From assembly GCA_035511515.1 (NCBI GenBank), contig DATKFG010000029.1, positions 3,348 to 67,347 on the forward strand: DNA of 64,000 bases. Direction: 5' to 3'. A program made the translations under genes and the position numbers. Under the pieces are notes generated by a model. It did no database searches and had not been told where the DNA came from. It saw only the letters and a list, made by a program, of their open reading frames with translations. The DNA comes from VBCK01 sp035511515 (GTDB lineage Bacteria; Pseudomonadota; Gammaproteobacteria; Burkholderiales; Burkholderiaceae_F). Shown here piece after piece: positions 1 through 8,842 of the stretch; positions within the stretch are counted from its first letter, which is position 1; every line of letters starts with the position of its first letter.

Positions 1-1447
1 GCGGCCCCTGACCCGGCCGCGTGGCGAGCGGCTGCGGCTCGCGCTGGAAAGCCTCGGACCGTTGTTCGTCAAATTCGGGCAGCTGCTGTCGACCCGCCGG
101 GATCTGCTGCCTGAGGACATCGCCGACGAGCTCGCCCGCCTTCAGGACCGGGTGCCGCCGTTCGACTCCGAGTCGGCGATGCGCGAGATCGAACGCGGTC
201 TGGGACGGCGCATCTCGGATCTTTTTTCCTCGTTCGACCCCAGGCCCGTGGCGAGCGCATCGATCGCCCAGGTGCACCTGGGCGTGCTGGCGCAGGGCGC
301 CTATGCGGGCCGCGAAGTGGCGATCAAGGTGCTGCGCCCCGGGATGCGGGCGGTGATCGACCGCGACTTGCAGCTGATGGACGCGGCCGCCGTGCTGGTC
401 GAGCACCTGTGGCGCGACGGCCGGCGGCTGCGCCCGCGCGACGTGGTCGACGAGTTCCGCAAGACGCTGCACGACGAGCTCGACCTGACGCGCGAGGCGG
501 CCAACGCCTCGCAGATTCGGCGCAACTTTGCCGATTCCAAGCTGCTGCGGATTCCCGAGATGTTCTGGGATTACTGCAGCGACAACGTGCTCGTGATGGA
601 ACGGATGCGGGGCGTGCCGATCCGCCAGGTCGAGCGGCTGCGCGAGGCCGGCGTGGACCTGAAACGGCTCTCGCACGACGGCGTCGAGATCTTCTTCACC
701 CAGGTCTTTCGCGACGGCTTTTTCCACGCGGACATGCATCCCGGCAACATCTACGTCAGCACCGATGCGTCCGACCTGGGGCGCTACGTCGCGATGGATT
801 TCGGCATCGTGGGCACCTTGACCGACACCGACCGCGACTATCTGGCCCGCAATTTCCTGGCGTTTTTTCAGCGCGACTACGGGCGCGTGGCCGCCACGCA
901 CCTGGAGTCGGGCTGGGTGCCGCGCGGCACCCGCGTCGACGAGCTGGAAAGCGCGATTCGCTCCGTGTGCGAGCCCATTTTCGACCGGCCATTGAAGGAC
1001 ATCTCGTTCGGGCAGGTGCTGGTTCGCCTGTTTACGATATCGCGCCGCTTCAATGTCGAGATCCAGCCGCAACTGCTCTTGCTGCAAAAAACGCTGCTGA
1101 ATGTCGAGGGACTGGGCCGGCAGCTCGACCCGGAGCTGGACTTGTGGAAGACCGCCAAGCCGTTCCTGGAAGCCTGGATGAAGCGCCAGATCGGCTTCTC
1201 CGGGCTGATGGAGCGGCTTCGTATCGAAGCGCCCCAGTGGAGCCGGCTGCTGCCGCAGGTCCCGCGCCTGGCGGCCCAGGCGCTGATGGCGGTGGAAAGC
1301 CAGGAGCGCGTGCTGGCCGAGCTGGCCGAACTCAAGCGCGCCAACGCGCAGCGCAACCGCTGGCTGGCGGCCGCCGTCTGGCTGATGGCCGCGATCGTGC
1401 TGATGGTGGCGTGGGTCTTCCTGGGCCTGCAGTTGCCGCGACTTTGA
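1..1447 (+). CDS. ubiB: UbiB family kinase-like protein, 5'-truncated
   Basis: Atypical protein-kinase-like (ABC1/ADCK) membrane protein needed for ubiquinone biosynthesis, probably as an ATPase acting on the lipid-associated Ubi complex. The frame is open to the window edge (in phase from base 2), so about 481 residues are visible and a few dozen N-terminal residues are missing from a family of about 525 aa. Seen: the KxGQ-type segment FVKFGQLLSTRRDLLP, the alanine-rich loop ASASIAQVH that replaces a glycine-rich loop, HADMHPGNI in the catalytic loop, the metal-binding MDFGIVG, and a hydrophobic C-terminal hairpin (WLAAAVWLMAAIVLMV onward) typical of UbiB membrane anchoring. The TTG at 62 is internal, not the start. 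It ends 190 bp before glmU. Confidence 0.95.
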   Translation, partial: RPLTRPRGERLRLALESLGPLFVKFGQLLSTRRDLLPEDIADELARLQDRVPPFDSESAMREIERGLGRRISDLFSSFDPRPVASASIAQVHLGVLAQGAYAGREVAIKVLRPGMRAVIDRDLQLMDAAAVLVEHLWRDGRRLRPRDVVDEFRKTLHDELDLTREAANASQIRRNFADSKLLRIPEMFWDYCSDNVLVMERMRGVPIRQVERLREAGVDLKRLSHDGVEIFFTQVFRDGFFHADMHPGNIYVSTDASDLGRYVAMDFGIVGTLTDTDRDYLARNFLAFFQRDYGRVAATHLESGWVPRGTRVDELESAIRSVCEPIFDRPLKDISFGQVLVRLFTISRRFNVEIQPQLLLLQKTLLNVEGLGRQLDPELDLWKTAKPFLEAWMKRQIGFSGLMERLRIEAPQWSRLLPQVPRLAAQALMAVESQERVLAELAELKRANAQRNRWLAAAVWLMAAIVLMVAWVFLGLQLPRL

Positions 1448-1461
1448 AAACTCCGCCTACC

Positions 1462-1467
1462 TATAAT
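1462..1467 (+). promoter_or_regulatory. Candidate -10 element upstream of glmU
   Basis: A consensus TATAAT hexamer lies just after the ubiB stop, in an otherwise GC-rich stretch. No convincing -35 box sits 16-18 bp upstream. If it is used, the transcript would contain the whole 1507-1633 hairpin element before glmU. Confidence 0.3.
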
Positions 1468-1506
1468 CGGCCGGTCCATCACACTTTCGCCGCTGGTATG
1501 CCGCTG

Positions 1507-1633
1507 CCCTCACCCCCTCCCCTCTCCCGCTGCGCGGGCGAGGGGCGATACGGCGTGCCCGTGCGAACGTCGTCGAACTTGCGGTGCTCGATCGCCCCTC
1601 GCCCGCGCAGCGGGAGAGGGGAGGGGGTGAGGG
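1507..1633. repeat. 127-bp palindromic intergenic element, copy 1
   Basis: Left arm 1507-1548 and right arm 1592-1633 are perfect reverse complements (42 of 42) around a 43-nt non-palindromic spacer (1549-1591). The outer arm ends read CCCTCACCCCC and GGGGGTGAGGG. Identical arms recur at 31437-31563 and 63783-63909. The right arm ends four bases before the glmU start codon, so the only Shine-Dalgarno-like purine run for glmU belongs to the repeat. Confidence 0.95.
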
Positions 1634-1637
1634 CGCG

Positions 1638-3017
1638 ATGAACCTGGTGATCCTGGCGGCCGGCCAGGGCAAACGGATGCGTTCCGACCTGCCGAAGGTG
1701 CTGCACCCTCTGGCAGGCCGCCCTTTGCTGGCCCACGTGCTCGATGCGGCGCGCGCCATCGCCGCCGCGCTCGGGCTGCCGGCCAACGTCATTGTCGTGG
1801 TCGGACACGGCGGGGCCCGGGTGGCGGGCGCGTTCGCCGGCGAGGCGGGCATCCGGTTCGTCACGCAGGAGCCGCAGCTGGGCACCGGCCATGCGGTTTT
1901 GCAGGCGGCTGCGCTGCTGGACGATGCCGCCCCGACACTGGTGCTGTACGGGGACGTGCCGCTGGTGCAGGCCGACACGCTGATTGCGCTGGTGCGCGCA
2001 GCCGGCAACGGTGTCGGCTTGCTGAGCGCGCGCGTGCCCGACCCGACCGGCTACGGGCGCATCGTGCGCGACGCCGCCGGCGCAGTGGCACGGATCGTGG
2101 AAGAGCGCGACGCCAGCGGCCCGGAGCGCTCGATCGACGAGATCAACACCGGCATCCTGGTGGCGCCGACGCCTCGCTTGAAGTCGTGGCTGGCGCAACT
2201 GGGCAACGACAACTCGCAGCGCGAGTACTACCTGACGGACGTGATCGCGCTGGCCGTGCGTGAAGGCGCGCCGGTGGCGGCCTTGATCGCGCCCGATGCG
2301 AGTCAGACGCTCGGCGCGAACAGCAAGTCGCAGCTGGCCGAGCTGGAGCGGACCTTCCAGCGGCGCAGCGCCGAGCATCTGATGCAGTCCGGTGCCACCC
2401 TGGCCGACCCGGGCCGGATCGATATTCGCGGGCGCCTGAGCGTCGGAGCCGACGTGTTCATCGATGTCGGCTGCCTGTTCGAAGGCGAGGTCGTGCTGGC
2501 CGACCGCGTCCGCGTCGGGCCCTACTGCGTGCTGCGCGACGCCACCGTCGGCGCCGACACCGAGGTGGCCGCCTTTTCGTACCTGGACGGCTGCCGCATC
2601 GGCGCCTCGGCCCGGGTCGGACCCTATGCGCGCCTGCGGCCCGGAGCGAACCTGGACGACGAGGTTCATATCGGCAATTTTGTCGAGGTGAAGGCGAGCC
2701 ATGTCGGCCGGGCTTCCAAGGCCAATCACCTGGCCTACATCGGCGACGCCGAGGTCGGGCCTCGAACCAACATCGGGGCCGGAACGATCGTGGCGAACTA
2801 CGACGGCGTCAACAAGCACCGCAGCCGCATCGGCCAGGACGTCCAGGTCGGCAGCAACACCGTGCTGGTGGCGCCGATCCAGGTCGGCGATGGAGCAACC
2901 ATCGGCGCCGGCTCGACCGTGTCCCGCGAAGTGCCGCCGGGCGGGTTGACGCTGGCGCGCGCACCCCAGGTCACGATCGCCGGATGGAAGCGTCCGGCCA
3001 AGAAGGCCGGTCCATGA
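1638..3017 (+). CDS. glmU: Bifunctional UDP-GlcNAc pyrophosphorylase / glucosamine-1-phosphate acetyltransferase
   Basis: Cytoplasmic enzyme of cell-wall precursor synthesis: acetylates glucosamine-1-P, then uridylylates GlcNAc-1-P to UDP-GlcNAc. It has 459 aa, normal for the family. The N-terminal Rossmann uridyltransferase carries LAAGQGKRMRSDLPKVLH (about residues 5-22) and the metal-binding VLYGDVPL. EINTGI and NNDNSQREYY-type segments follow, then a left-handed beta-helix of hexapeptide repeats with the acetyltransferase motifs HIGNFVEVK, NHLAYIGDAEVG and NIGAGTIVANYDGVNKH. I start at the ATG at 1638 because MNLVILAAG matches GlmU N-termini; an upstream in-frame start at 1584 lies in the repeat. 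The stop overlaps the next start by 4 bp (ATGA), so the two genes are probably translationally coupled. Confidence 0.97.
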   Translation: MNLVILAAGQGKRMRSDLPKVLHPLAGRPLLAHVLDAARAIAAALGLPANVIVVVGHGGARVAGAFAGEAGIRFVTQEPQLGTGHAVLQAAALLDDAAPTLVLYGDVPLVQADTLIALVRAAGNGVGLLSARVPDPTGYGRIVRDAAGAVARIVEERDASGPERSIDEINTGILVAPTPRLKSWLAQLGNDNSQREYYLTDVIALAVREGAPVAALIAPDASQTLGANSKSQLAELERTFQRRSAEHLMQSGATLADPGRIDIRGRLSVGADVFIDVGCLFEGEVVLADRVRVGPYCVLRDATVGADTEVAAFSYLDGCRIGASARVGPYARLRPGANLDDEVHIGNFVEVKASHVGRASKANHLAYIGDAEVGPRTNIGAGTIVANYDGVNKHRSRIGQDVQVGSNTVLVAPIQVGDGATIGAGSTVSREVPPGGLTLARAPQVTIAGWKRPAKKAGP

Positions 3018-4573
3018 CGCAGGCGCGACGGGTGCCGACCGCTGAATCGACGCTGCGCGGGGAGGTGTTGCGGCTGCTCGACCGCCTCGGGGTCGACGCC
3101 GGTTCGCTGGACGGCGAGCGGGTCGCCCGCACGCCGATCGACGGTGGCGTCACGGCCCGTGTGCCCGAGGCGTCGCCGGCGCAGGTGAGCGCGGCTGTTG
3201 AAGCGGCTCGCGAGGCCTTTGTGCGCTGGCGGCTGGTTCCGGCGCCGCGCCGCGGCGAGCTCGTGCGCCGTTTCGGCGATGCGCTGCGGCTCGCGCGCGA
3301 GGACCTGGGGCGGCTGGTGTCGATCGAGACCGGCAAGATCGTCTCCGAGGGCCGCGGCGAGGTGCAGGAAATGATCGACATCTGCGACTTCGCCACCGGC
3401 CTGTCGCGCCAGCTGTATGGCCTGACGATCGCCTCGGAGCGTGCCGGCCATCGGATGATGGAGACCTGGCATCCGCTCGGCGTGACCGGCGTGATCAGCG
3501 CGTTCAACTTTCCGGTCGCCGTGTGGGCTTGGAATGCCGCGCTGGCACTGGTCTGCGGCGATCCGGTCGTTTGGAAGCCATCGGAAAAGACGCCACTCAC
3601 CGCGCTGGCGGTGCAGGCGATCTTCGAGCAGGTCGCGCGCGCGGTTGAGCGCGAAACCGGCGCCCCCACCGCCGGCCTGCTGCACGTGCTGACCGGCGGC
3701 CGCGAGCCGGCGCAGGCGCTGGCCGACCACCCGGGCGTGCCGCTCGTGTCGGCCACCGGCTCCACCGCCATGGGGCGCTCGCTTGCGCCCAGGCTGGCGC
3801 AGCGGTTCGCGCGGGCGCTGCTGGAGCTGGGCGGTAACAACGGCGCGATCGTCTGTCCCAGCGCCGACCAGGAGCTGGCGCTGCGTGCGATCGCGTTCGC
3901 CTGGATGGGAACTGCCGGCCAGCGCTGCACCACGCTGCGGCGCCTGTTCGTGCATCGCGACGTGGCCGACGGCTTCGTCCGACGCCTGGCGCGGGTGTGC
4001 GCCTCGGTGGCCGTCGGCGATCCGCTCGATCCGGCCACCCTGGTGGGACCCTTGATCGATCGGGCCGCTCTCGAGGCGATGCAGTCGGCACTGACCGACG
4101 CCGCATCCGCAGGCGGCACGGTCGAGGGCGGCTCGCGCACGCACGCGCAGCGCTGGCCCGACGCGTACTACGCGCGGCCGGCCGTGGTGACGATGCCCGG
4201 TCAGCTCGGCCCCGTGCTGCGCGAGACCTTCGCGCCGATTCTGTACGTGATGCGCTATACCGACCTGGAAGAGGCGATCGCGGCCCACAACGCGGTGGCG
4301 GCGGGATTGTCCTCCTCGATCTTCACCGGGGATCAGCGCGAGGCCGAGCGCTTCATGGCCGCCGACGGCTCCGACTGCGGACTGGCCAATGTGAACATCG
4401 GCCCTTCCGGCGCGGAAATCGGCGGCGCCTTCGGTGGCGAGAAGGACACGGGCGGGGGGCGCGAATCCGGTTCCGACGTCTGGAAGACCTACATGCGCCG
4501 CGCCACCAATACGATCAACTTCTCCGGCGAGCTTCCGCTCGCGCAGGGCGTGAAGTTCGATATCGAGCGTTGA
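3014..4573 (+). CDS. ALDH7-family aldehyde dehydrogenase (aminoadipate-semialdehyde / P6C dehydrogenase-like)
   Basis: NAD(P)-dependent aldehyde dehydrogenase, 519 aa. Visible catalytic features: N165 in SAFNFP, K188 in VVWKPSE, general base E271 in LELGGNN, and nucleophile C305 in GTAGQRCTTLRRLFVH. The last motif, with the C-terminal EIGGAFGGEKDTGGGRESG and LPLAQGVKF, is diagnostic of the ALDH7/antiquitin (AmaB) family, which oxidises alpha-aminoadipate semialdehyde in lysine catabolism. The substrate is inferred from family membership only. The ATG at 3014 overlaps the glmU stop; a longer frame starting at 2984 would lie inside glmU. The link to glmU looks positional rather than metabolic. 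Confidence 0.9.
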   Translation: MTQARRVPTAESTLRGEVLRLLDRLGVDAGSLDGERVARTPIDGGVTARVPEASPAQVSAAVEAAREAFVRWRLVPAPRRGELVRRFGDALRLAREDLGRLVSIETGKIVSEGRGEVQEMIDICDFATGLSRQLYGLTIASERAGHRMMETWHPLGVTGVISAFNFPVAVWAWNAALALVCGDPVVWKPSEKTPLTALAVQAIFEQVARAVERETGAPTAGLLHVLTGGREPAQALADHPGVPLVSATGSTAMGRSLAPRLAQRFARALLELGGNNGAIVCPSADQELALRAIAFAWMGTAGQRCTTLRRLFVHRDVADGFVRRLARVCASVAVGDPLDPATLVGPLIDRAALEAMQSALTDAASAGGTVEGGSRTHAQRWPDAYYARPAVVTMPGQLGPVLRETFAPILYVMRYTDLEEAIAAHNAVAAGLSSSIFTGDQREAERFMAADGSDCGLANVNIGPSGAEIGGAFGGEKDTGGGRESGSDVWKTYMRRATNTINFSGELPLAQGVKFDIER

Positions 4574-4576
4574 AGC

Positions 4577-5479
4577 TCAGGGCGAGGCCAACGCCCGATT
4601 CAGCAGGGTTGCGAGCCGTGCGCCCGCCAGCGCCAGCTGTGCCGTGATCACGCGCTCGGCGCTCCGCTGATAGGCGAGCGGCAGCAGCGCGGTGCCGGCG
4701 GGCGCGCTGCCGCAGGCGAAGCCCGGGTAGTTGAGCGCGACCTGGCGCGCCAGCCGGTTCGATTCGGCCAGCCACTGCTGAACGGGCGCTTCTCGCAGCG
4801 CCGCCGGCAACGCGCGGGCGCGCGCGATCAGTGCCCGCATCGCCGCCTCGGACGGTGCCTGATCGTGGCCGGCATGCAGCGCGGCCGCCACCAGCCGCAC
4901 ATCCCAGGCGAAGTGCAGCGAGCCGGGGGTGTGACTGGACCGGCCGGCCAGCTGAACGCGAACCTGGTTGCCGCCCTGCGCGAAATCGACCGCATGCAGC
5001 GGCTGATGCAGGTCGCCGACCAGGTGCGAGATCCACTTCAGGGCCTCTCTGCGCTGCTGCGCCGGGACTCTGACGTCGGCCAGTTGCGCGAGCAGCGGTT
5101 CGATGGTCGCGCTGGCGCATTGCTGCTGCGGGCACCAGGTCGCTTCGCGCCCGACTTCGCCGCACGCGGGCACATTGTCGTAGTGCCAGGCGGGCCGGTC
5201 CGCCGGCGTGCCGCGTATCTCGTCGGCCCACAACGAGACCTCGGCCAGCGTGGTGCGGCCGGACGGCTGGCCGTCGCGATCGCGGTCGTCGGCGAGCAGG
5301 CGCACCACCTCGGCGCGCGCGACGGGGCTGAGCAGCGCGTCGGCTACGCCGCCGACCGCGCGATGACCCAGCGGTCCCCAGGCCAATGCCGAAGCGGACA
5401 GAAAATAAGAGGCAAGCACGGCCGCCCAGATGGATACCCGTGGCGGCAAAGAGGCTGGGGTCGACAACGGCCTGGTCAT
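4577..5479 (-). CDS. S1/P1-type zinc nuclease, secreted
   Basis: Exported single-strand-specific nuclease of the S1/P1 family, 300 aa. A signal peptide (hydrophobic stretch before ASALA) is followed directly by the mature N-terminus WGPLGHR, as required because the terminal Trp and the His six residues in are zinc ligands. Other ligands are visible: Asp in SLWADEIR, His in AWHYDNVP, His/Asp/His in HLVGDLHQPLH, and His/Asp in SLHFAWD. The trinuclear zinc site therefore looks complete. A likely role is scavenging extracellular or periplasmic nucleic acid. The start at 5479 gives a classical signal peptide; upstream in-frame codons would add a non-signal extension. It is convergent with the dehydrogenase gene (3 bp gap) and divergent from the FAH gene (77 bp). 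Confidence 0.9.
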   Translation of the reverse strand: MTRPLSTPASLPPRVSIWAAVLASYFLSASALAWGPLGHRAVGGVADALLSPVARAEVVRLLADDRDRDGQPSGRTTLAEVSLWADEIRGTPADRPAWHYDNVPACGEVGREATWCPQQQCASATIEPLLAQLADVRVPAQQRREALKWISHLVGDLHQPLHAVDFAQGGNQVRVQLAGRSSHTPGSLHFAWDVRLVAAALHAGHDQAPSEAAMRALIARARALPAALREAPVQQWLAESNRLARQVALNYPGFACGSAPAGTALLPLAYQRSAERVITAQLALAGARLATLLNRALASP

Positions 5480-5556
5480 TTTTCGCTCAGAATACCGGCC
5501 CCGGGGTAGCCGGTTCGAGGAGCCGCTTACGGCGTTCCGGACAAAAGGAGGCGAAA

Positions 5557-6591
5557 ATGACTGGGAGAAGGCGATTCCTGATGGACACGGGAGCACTCGG
5601 TATCGGACTGGCAGCGGGCGCCGGCCAGCCGGCGGGCGCAGAAACGCCCGCGGCGGCCGCGAGCCCTCGGGGAACGGCTGCAGCGCTGCCGCCGGTCACG
5701 CTCGTGTCGATCCGGCACACGGGCGGCGGGACCGAGACGCTCGGGATCAAATTCGACGACGGCATATTCGACGTCGCGTTGGCCTCGGGCCTGCTGGCGC
5801 AGCCGGCGCCGTTGACGCTGGAGCAATTGCTGCGTGAAGGCAGCTGGTTCCAGGTCGATGCGCTGGTCGCAAGCACGCGCGCGTCCAACCTGCAGCAGGC
5901 GCTGGTGCCCGAGTCTTCGATCACCTACGGACGCCTCTTCACGAACCCGGGCAAGATCGTCGGCATCGGTCTGAACTACCGCAAGCACGCGCAGGAGCTC
6001 AAATTGCCGTTGCCGAAGGTGCCGGTGCTGTTCAACAAGTTCAACAACAGCCTGGCCGCCCACAACGGCACGATCCGGTTGCCGTCGCGTGCGGTCGCTG
6101 TCAAGTTCGACTACGAGACCGAACTGCTGGTCGTGATGGGCCGGCATGCGCGCGACGTCGCCGAAAGCGAAGCGCTCAACTACGTGGCCGGTTACTGCAC
6201 GTCGAACGACTTTTCGGCGCGCGACCTGCAGTTCGAATTGGCGGGCGGGCAGTGGATGATCGGCAAGACCCTCGATTCGTTCGCGCCGATCGGCCCGTAC
6301 TTCGTTTCGGCGGCACGGGTCGGCGATCCGAACAGTCTGAAGCTGGAAACCCACGTGAATGGCGAGGTGCGGCAGTCGTCCAACACCAGCGACATGGTGT
6401 TCAACGTGCCGCAACTGATCGCGTACATATCGCGCCACTTTGCGCTCGAGCCGGGCGACATCATCTTCACCGGCACGCCCGAGGGTGTGATCTTCGGCAA
6501 GCGGCCGGACCAGCAGGTCTGGCTGAAAGCCGGTGACCAGGTGACCAGCACCATCGAAAAACTGGGCGCGCTCAAATTCTCGCTCGCCTAG
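5557..6591 (+). CDS. Tat-signal FAH-fold hydrolase
   Basis: Fumarylacetoacetate-hydrolase-fold protein, 344 aa. The catalytic domain (about residues 120-340) shows IVGIGLNYRKHAQEL, the metal-binding DYETELLVVMG, the NDFSARD segment and the C-terminal GDIIFTGTPEGV. Family members hydrolyse or decarboxylate 2-oxo acids of aromatic-ring or sugar degradation; the substrate is unknown here. The N-terminus reads TGRRRFLMDTGALGIG then AxA-rich sequence, a twin-arginine export signal unusual for this normally cytoplasmic fold. Start chosen at ATG 5557 behind AAAAGGAGG at 5543-5551. It has a long alanine-rich linker after the signal. Confidence 0.88.
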   Translation: MTGRRRFLMDTGALGIGLAAGAGQPAGAETPAAAASPRGTAAALPPVTLVSIRHTGGGTETLGIKFDDGIFDVALASGLLAQPAPLTLEQLLREGSWFQVDALVASTRASNLQQALVPESSITYGRLFTNPGKIVGIGLNYRKHAQELKLPLPKVPVLFNKFNNSLAAHNGTIRLPSRAVAVKFDYETELLVVMGRHARDVAESEALNYVAGYCTSNDFSARDLQFELAGGQWMIGKTLDSFAPIGPYFVSAARVGDPNSLKLETHVNGEVRQSSNTSDMVFNVPQLIAYISRHFALEPGDIIFTGTPEGVIFGKRPDQQVWLKAGDQVTSTIEKLGALKFSLA

Positions 6592-6759
6592 GCGATGCTG
6601 GCGCCAGCACTCGGCCGGCTGATCGGGTTTCGGGCGGTGGGTCGATTCGATCGGCAGCGGGCCGATATTCACGGCCGCCGCGCTTGTTCTGATCGCGCTC
6701 GCGACCGCCTTTGGATCCGCGCTGCGCTGCCGGTCGGCAGCGCATTAAACGCGATAGCG

Positions 6760-6939
6760 CTACTGGCCCGTATTCGGGCGAGATGCGTCGGTCGATGCCG
6801 AAGCGGCCACCGTCGGTCCAGCGGCGTTCTGGTGCGAATCCAGATAGCGCGCCGCTGCAACGACCAGCCCGACCGATCCGATCATCAAGGCGAACGTCAA
6901 AAGCGGTCCCCGAACGGGGCTGCGTCGTTTCGCTTTCAT
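6760..6939 (-). CDS. Small single-span membrane protein, 59 aa (unrecognised)
   Basis: Short open frame in the gap between the FAH gene and the peptide transporter gene. The product begins MKAKRRSPVRG, a positively charged stretch, followed by a hydrophobic span of about 18 residues (LLTFALMIGSVGLVVAAA), then a polar Ser/Ala/Thr-rich tail. That is the look of a small type II membrane protein. GGAG sits six bases before the ATG at 6939, a normal ribosome binding site. An imperfect-context inverted repeat AGGTT-N5-AACCT lies about 20 bp further upstream (6960-6974). No family recognised; support is the RBS, the ATG and a sensible topology. Confidence 0.5.
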   Translation of the reverse strand: MKAKRRSPVRGPLLTFALMIGSVGLVVAAARYLDSHQNAAGPTVAASASTDASRPNTGQ

Positions 6940-7262
6940 TCAATGCTCCGAAGGTAGAGAGGTTAGAGAAACCTTTACCGCGGCCGGTGCTTTTGGCGCG
7001 CCGGCCTTGAATCCTCTGGCCAAATTCTTCCGCAACGCAGCGGCTCCGACAAGCGATCTGGGTCGAAACCATCCGTAAAGATGATCCCTCTTTTTACGAC
7101 GTTCTGATACGGACGGACGATTCAGAGTCGAACCTTAACCTTCCGGGGCGTGATGCACCGGCCGTCGCACGGTTGCTGGGTGCGAGTACGGCTTTTGCGG
7201 CACTTTCTTTAGCCCGGCGTCAACGGCGTTTCATCCGGAAGGCCGGTGCGGTCACCCGCAGT
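6940..7262. other. Gene-free interval
   Basis: About 320 bp between the small membrane-protein gene and the end of the peptide transporter gene. Apart from the AGGTT-N5-AACCT inverted repeat at 6960-6974 I see no convincing gene, RNA or repeat. Open frames here have no ribosome binding site and no recognisable product. Confidence 0.6.
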
Positions 7263-8729
7263 TCAGGCGCGCCCGTGCATCCAGCGTCGCAGCAGCGGCA
7301 CGACGGCGAGCAGCACGATGCCGGGGCCGATCGAGCTGCCGACCAGGAACTGGTACAGGGGAATTTTCGACTCGACCAACAGGCTCTCGAGCGTGCCGGC
7401 AAGGTAATTGCCGGCGCTGAACGAACAGAACCACACGCCCATCATCAGCCCGACCATCCGCGCGGGCGACACCCGGGTCACCATCGACAGGCCAACCGGC
7501 GATATGCACAGCTCACCGATCGTATGCAGCAGGTAGACGGCGGTCAGCCACAACGGGCTGATCTGGCCGATCAGGTCGGCGCGCTGCTGCGCGATCGCCA
7601 GCACGACGAAGCCCAGGCCCAGGATGATCATCCCGATCGCCATCTTGGATGGCGCCGACAGCGCGCGCGGCGAGCGATCGAGCCGGGTCCAGAACGCCGA
7701 CAGGATGGGACCGAACAGCACGATCGCGACCGGATTGATCGATTGGAAGAACGACGCCGGAATCTGCCAGCCGCCTACGACGCGGTCGGTGAGGTTGTCG
7801 GCGAACAGGTTCATCGTGCCGCCGGCCTGTTCGAATCCCATCCAGAAAAAGACGTTGAACAGGCCCAGCACCATGATCGACAGCACCCGCTCGAAGTCCT
7901 GCCGGCCGCCCGAACGGTGCGCCGACAACAGGATCCATGCCAGTGCGGCGAAAGGCAGCGCGATCTTGACCTGCCAGGGCACCATCGCCCACGTCGAGGC
8001 GGCTGCCCCCAGCGCCGCCAGCGCCGCATAGACGAAAGGGATCGCCGCCAGGCTCAGCAGCGCCACGTGCACCCAGTCTTTCGGAAGCAGGCGCGTACCG
8101 TCCCGTCCGGGCGGCAGTCCCGACGTGCCGAACCGGTCCTGTCCGACCACGAACTGCGCCAGCCCGAACGCCATCCCGACCGCGGCGGAGGCGAAGCCCC
8201 AGTGCCATGCCACCTTCTCGCCCAGATAACCGGCCACGAACGGCGCGATGCCGGCGCCGACGTTGATGCCCATGTAAAAGTAGGTGAACCCGGCATCGCG
8301 CCGCGGATCCTTCTCGCCGTACTGCTGGCCCAGCAGCGACGTGATGTTGGGCTTGAAAAAGCCGTTGCCGACGACCAGCAGCCCGAGCGCCGGATACAGC
8401 AGGGCCGGCACCGCCATGGCCGCGTGCCCGAGCATCATCACGGTGCCGCCGATCAGGATGGCCTTGCGAAATCCCAGCACCCGGTCGGCGAGGTAACCGC
8501 CCACGATCGGCAGCAGGTAGACCAGTCCGGTGTACACCGCGTACACCCCGAGCGCCTCGCTGCGCGAGGCACCGACCGCCTTGACCAGATAGAGCACGAG
8601 CAGGGCGCGCATCCCGTAGTAGCTGAAGCGCTCCCACATTTCGCTGCGGAAAAGCGTCCACAGCGCGCGCGGCTGGCGCAGATCGGCAGGGGCTGCAGCA
8701 GCCGGTGCGGCAATCGCGGTGGAGGCCAT
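7263..8729 (-). CDS. POT/PTR2-family proton-dependent oligopeptide transporter
   Basis: Inner-membrane MFS-type symporter importing di- and tripeptides with protons, 488 aa, within the usual 460-510. PTR2 signatures are present: WERFSYYGMRALLVLYL in TM1 (the ExxERFxYYG element), GGYLADRVLGFRK after TM2, and FYMGINVGAGIAPFVAGYLGE in TM5. About 12-14 hydrophobic segments follow. The start at 8729 gives MASTAIAAPAAAAP before TM1; longer in-frame extensions are basic and low-complexity. It is divergent from the M3 peptidase gene (113 bp between), and both could serve peptide use. Confidence 0.93.
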   Translation of the reverse strand: MASTAIAAPAAAAPADLRQPRALWTLFRSEMWERFSYYGMRALLVLYLVKAVGASRSEALGVYAVYTGLVYLLPIVGGYLADRVLGFRKAILIGGTVMMLGHAAMAVPALLYPALGLLVVGNGFFKPNITSLLGQQYGEKDPRRDAGFTYFYMGINVGAGIAPFVAGYLGEKVAWHWGFASAAVGMAFGLAQFVVGQDRFGTSGLPPGRDGTRLLPKDWVHVALLSLAAIPFVYAALAALGAAASTWAMVPWQVKIALPFAALAWILLSAHRSGGRQDFERVLSIMVLGLFNVFFWMGFEQAGGTMNLFADNLTDRVVGGWQIPASFFQSINPVAIVLFGPILSAFWTRLDRSPRALSAPSKMAIGMIILGLGFVVLAIAQQRADLIGQISPLWLTAVYLLHTIGELCISPVGLSMVTRVSPARMVGLMMGVWFCSFSAGNYLAGTLESLLVESKIPLYQFLVGSSIGPGIVLLAVVPLLRRWMHGRA

Positions 8730-8842
8730 CGAACGGGATCTTGTGCGGCCGGTCGTATCGGGTGCACGATTCTGCGCGGGACGTACAGTAGCCCGGATCG
8801 AGCGGGCGGTGAAGGGCGCGCCGGAGCGAAAGGAGCATCGCA

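Noticed and set aside
1584..1637. Upstream glmU start
   Set aside because: It lies inside the palindromic element and would add a Pro/Arg/Gly-rich extension unlike any GlmU; MNLVILAAG at 1638 aligns with the family.
6596..6609. 14-bp perfect palindrome after the FAH gene as a terminator
   Set aside because: It has no loop and no T-run, so a stable RNA hairpin is unlikely; it could be a chance palindrome.
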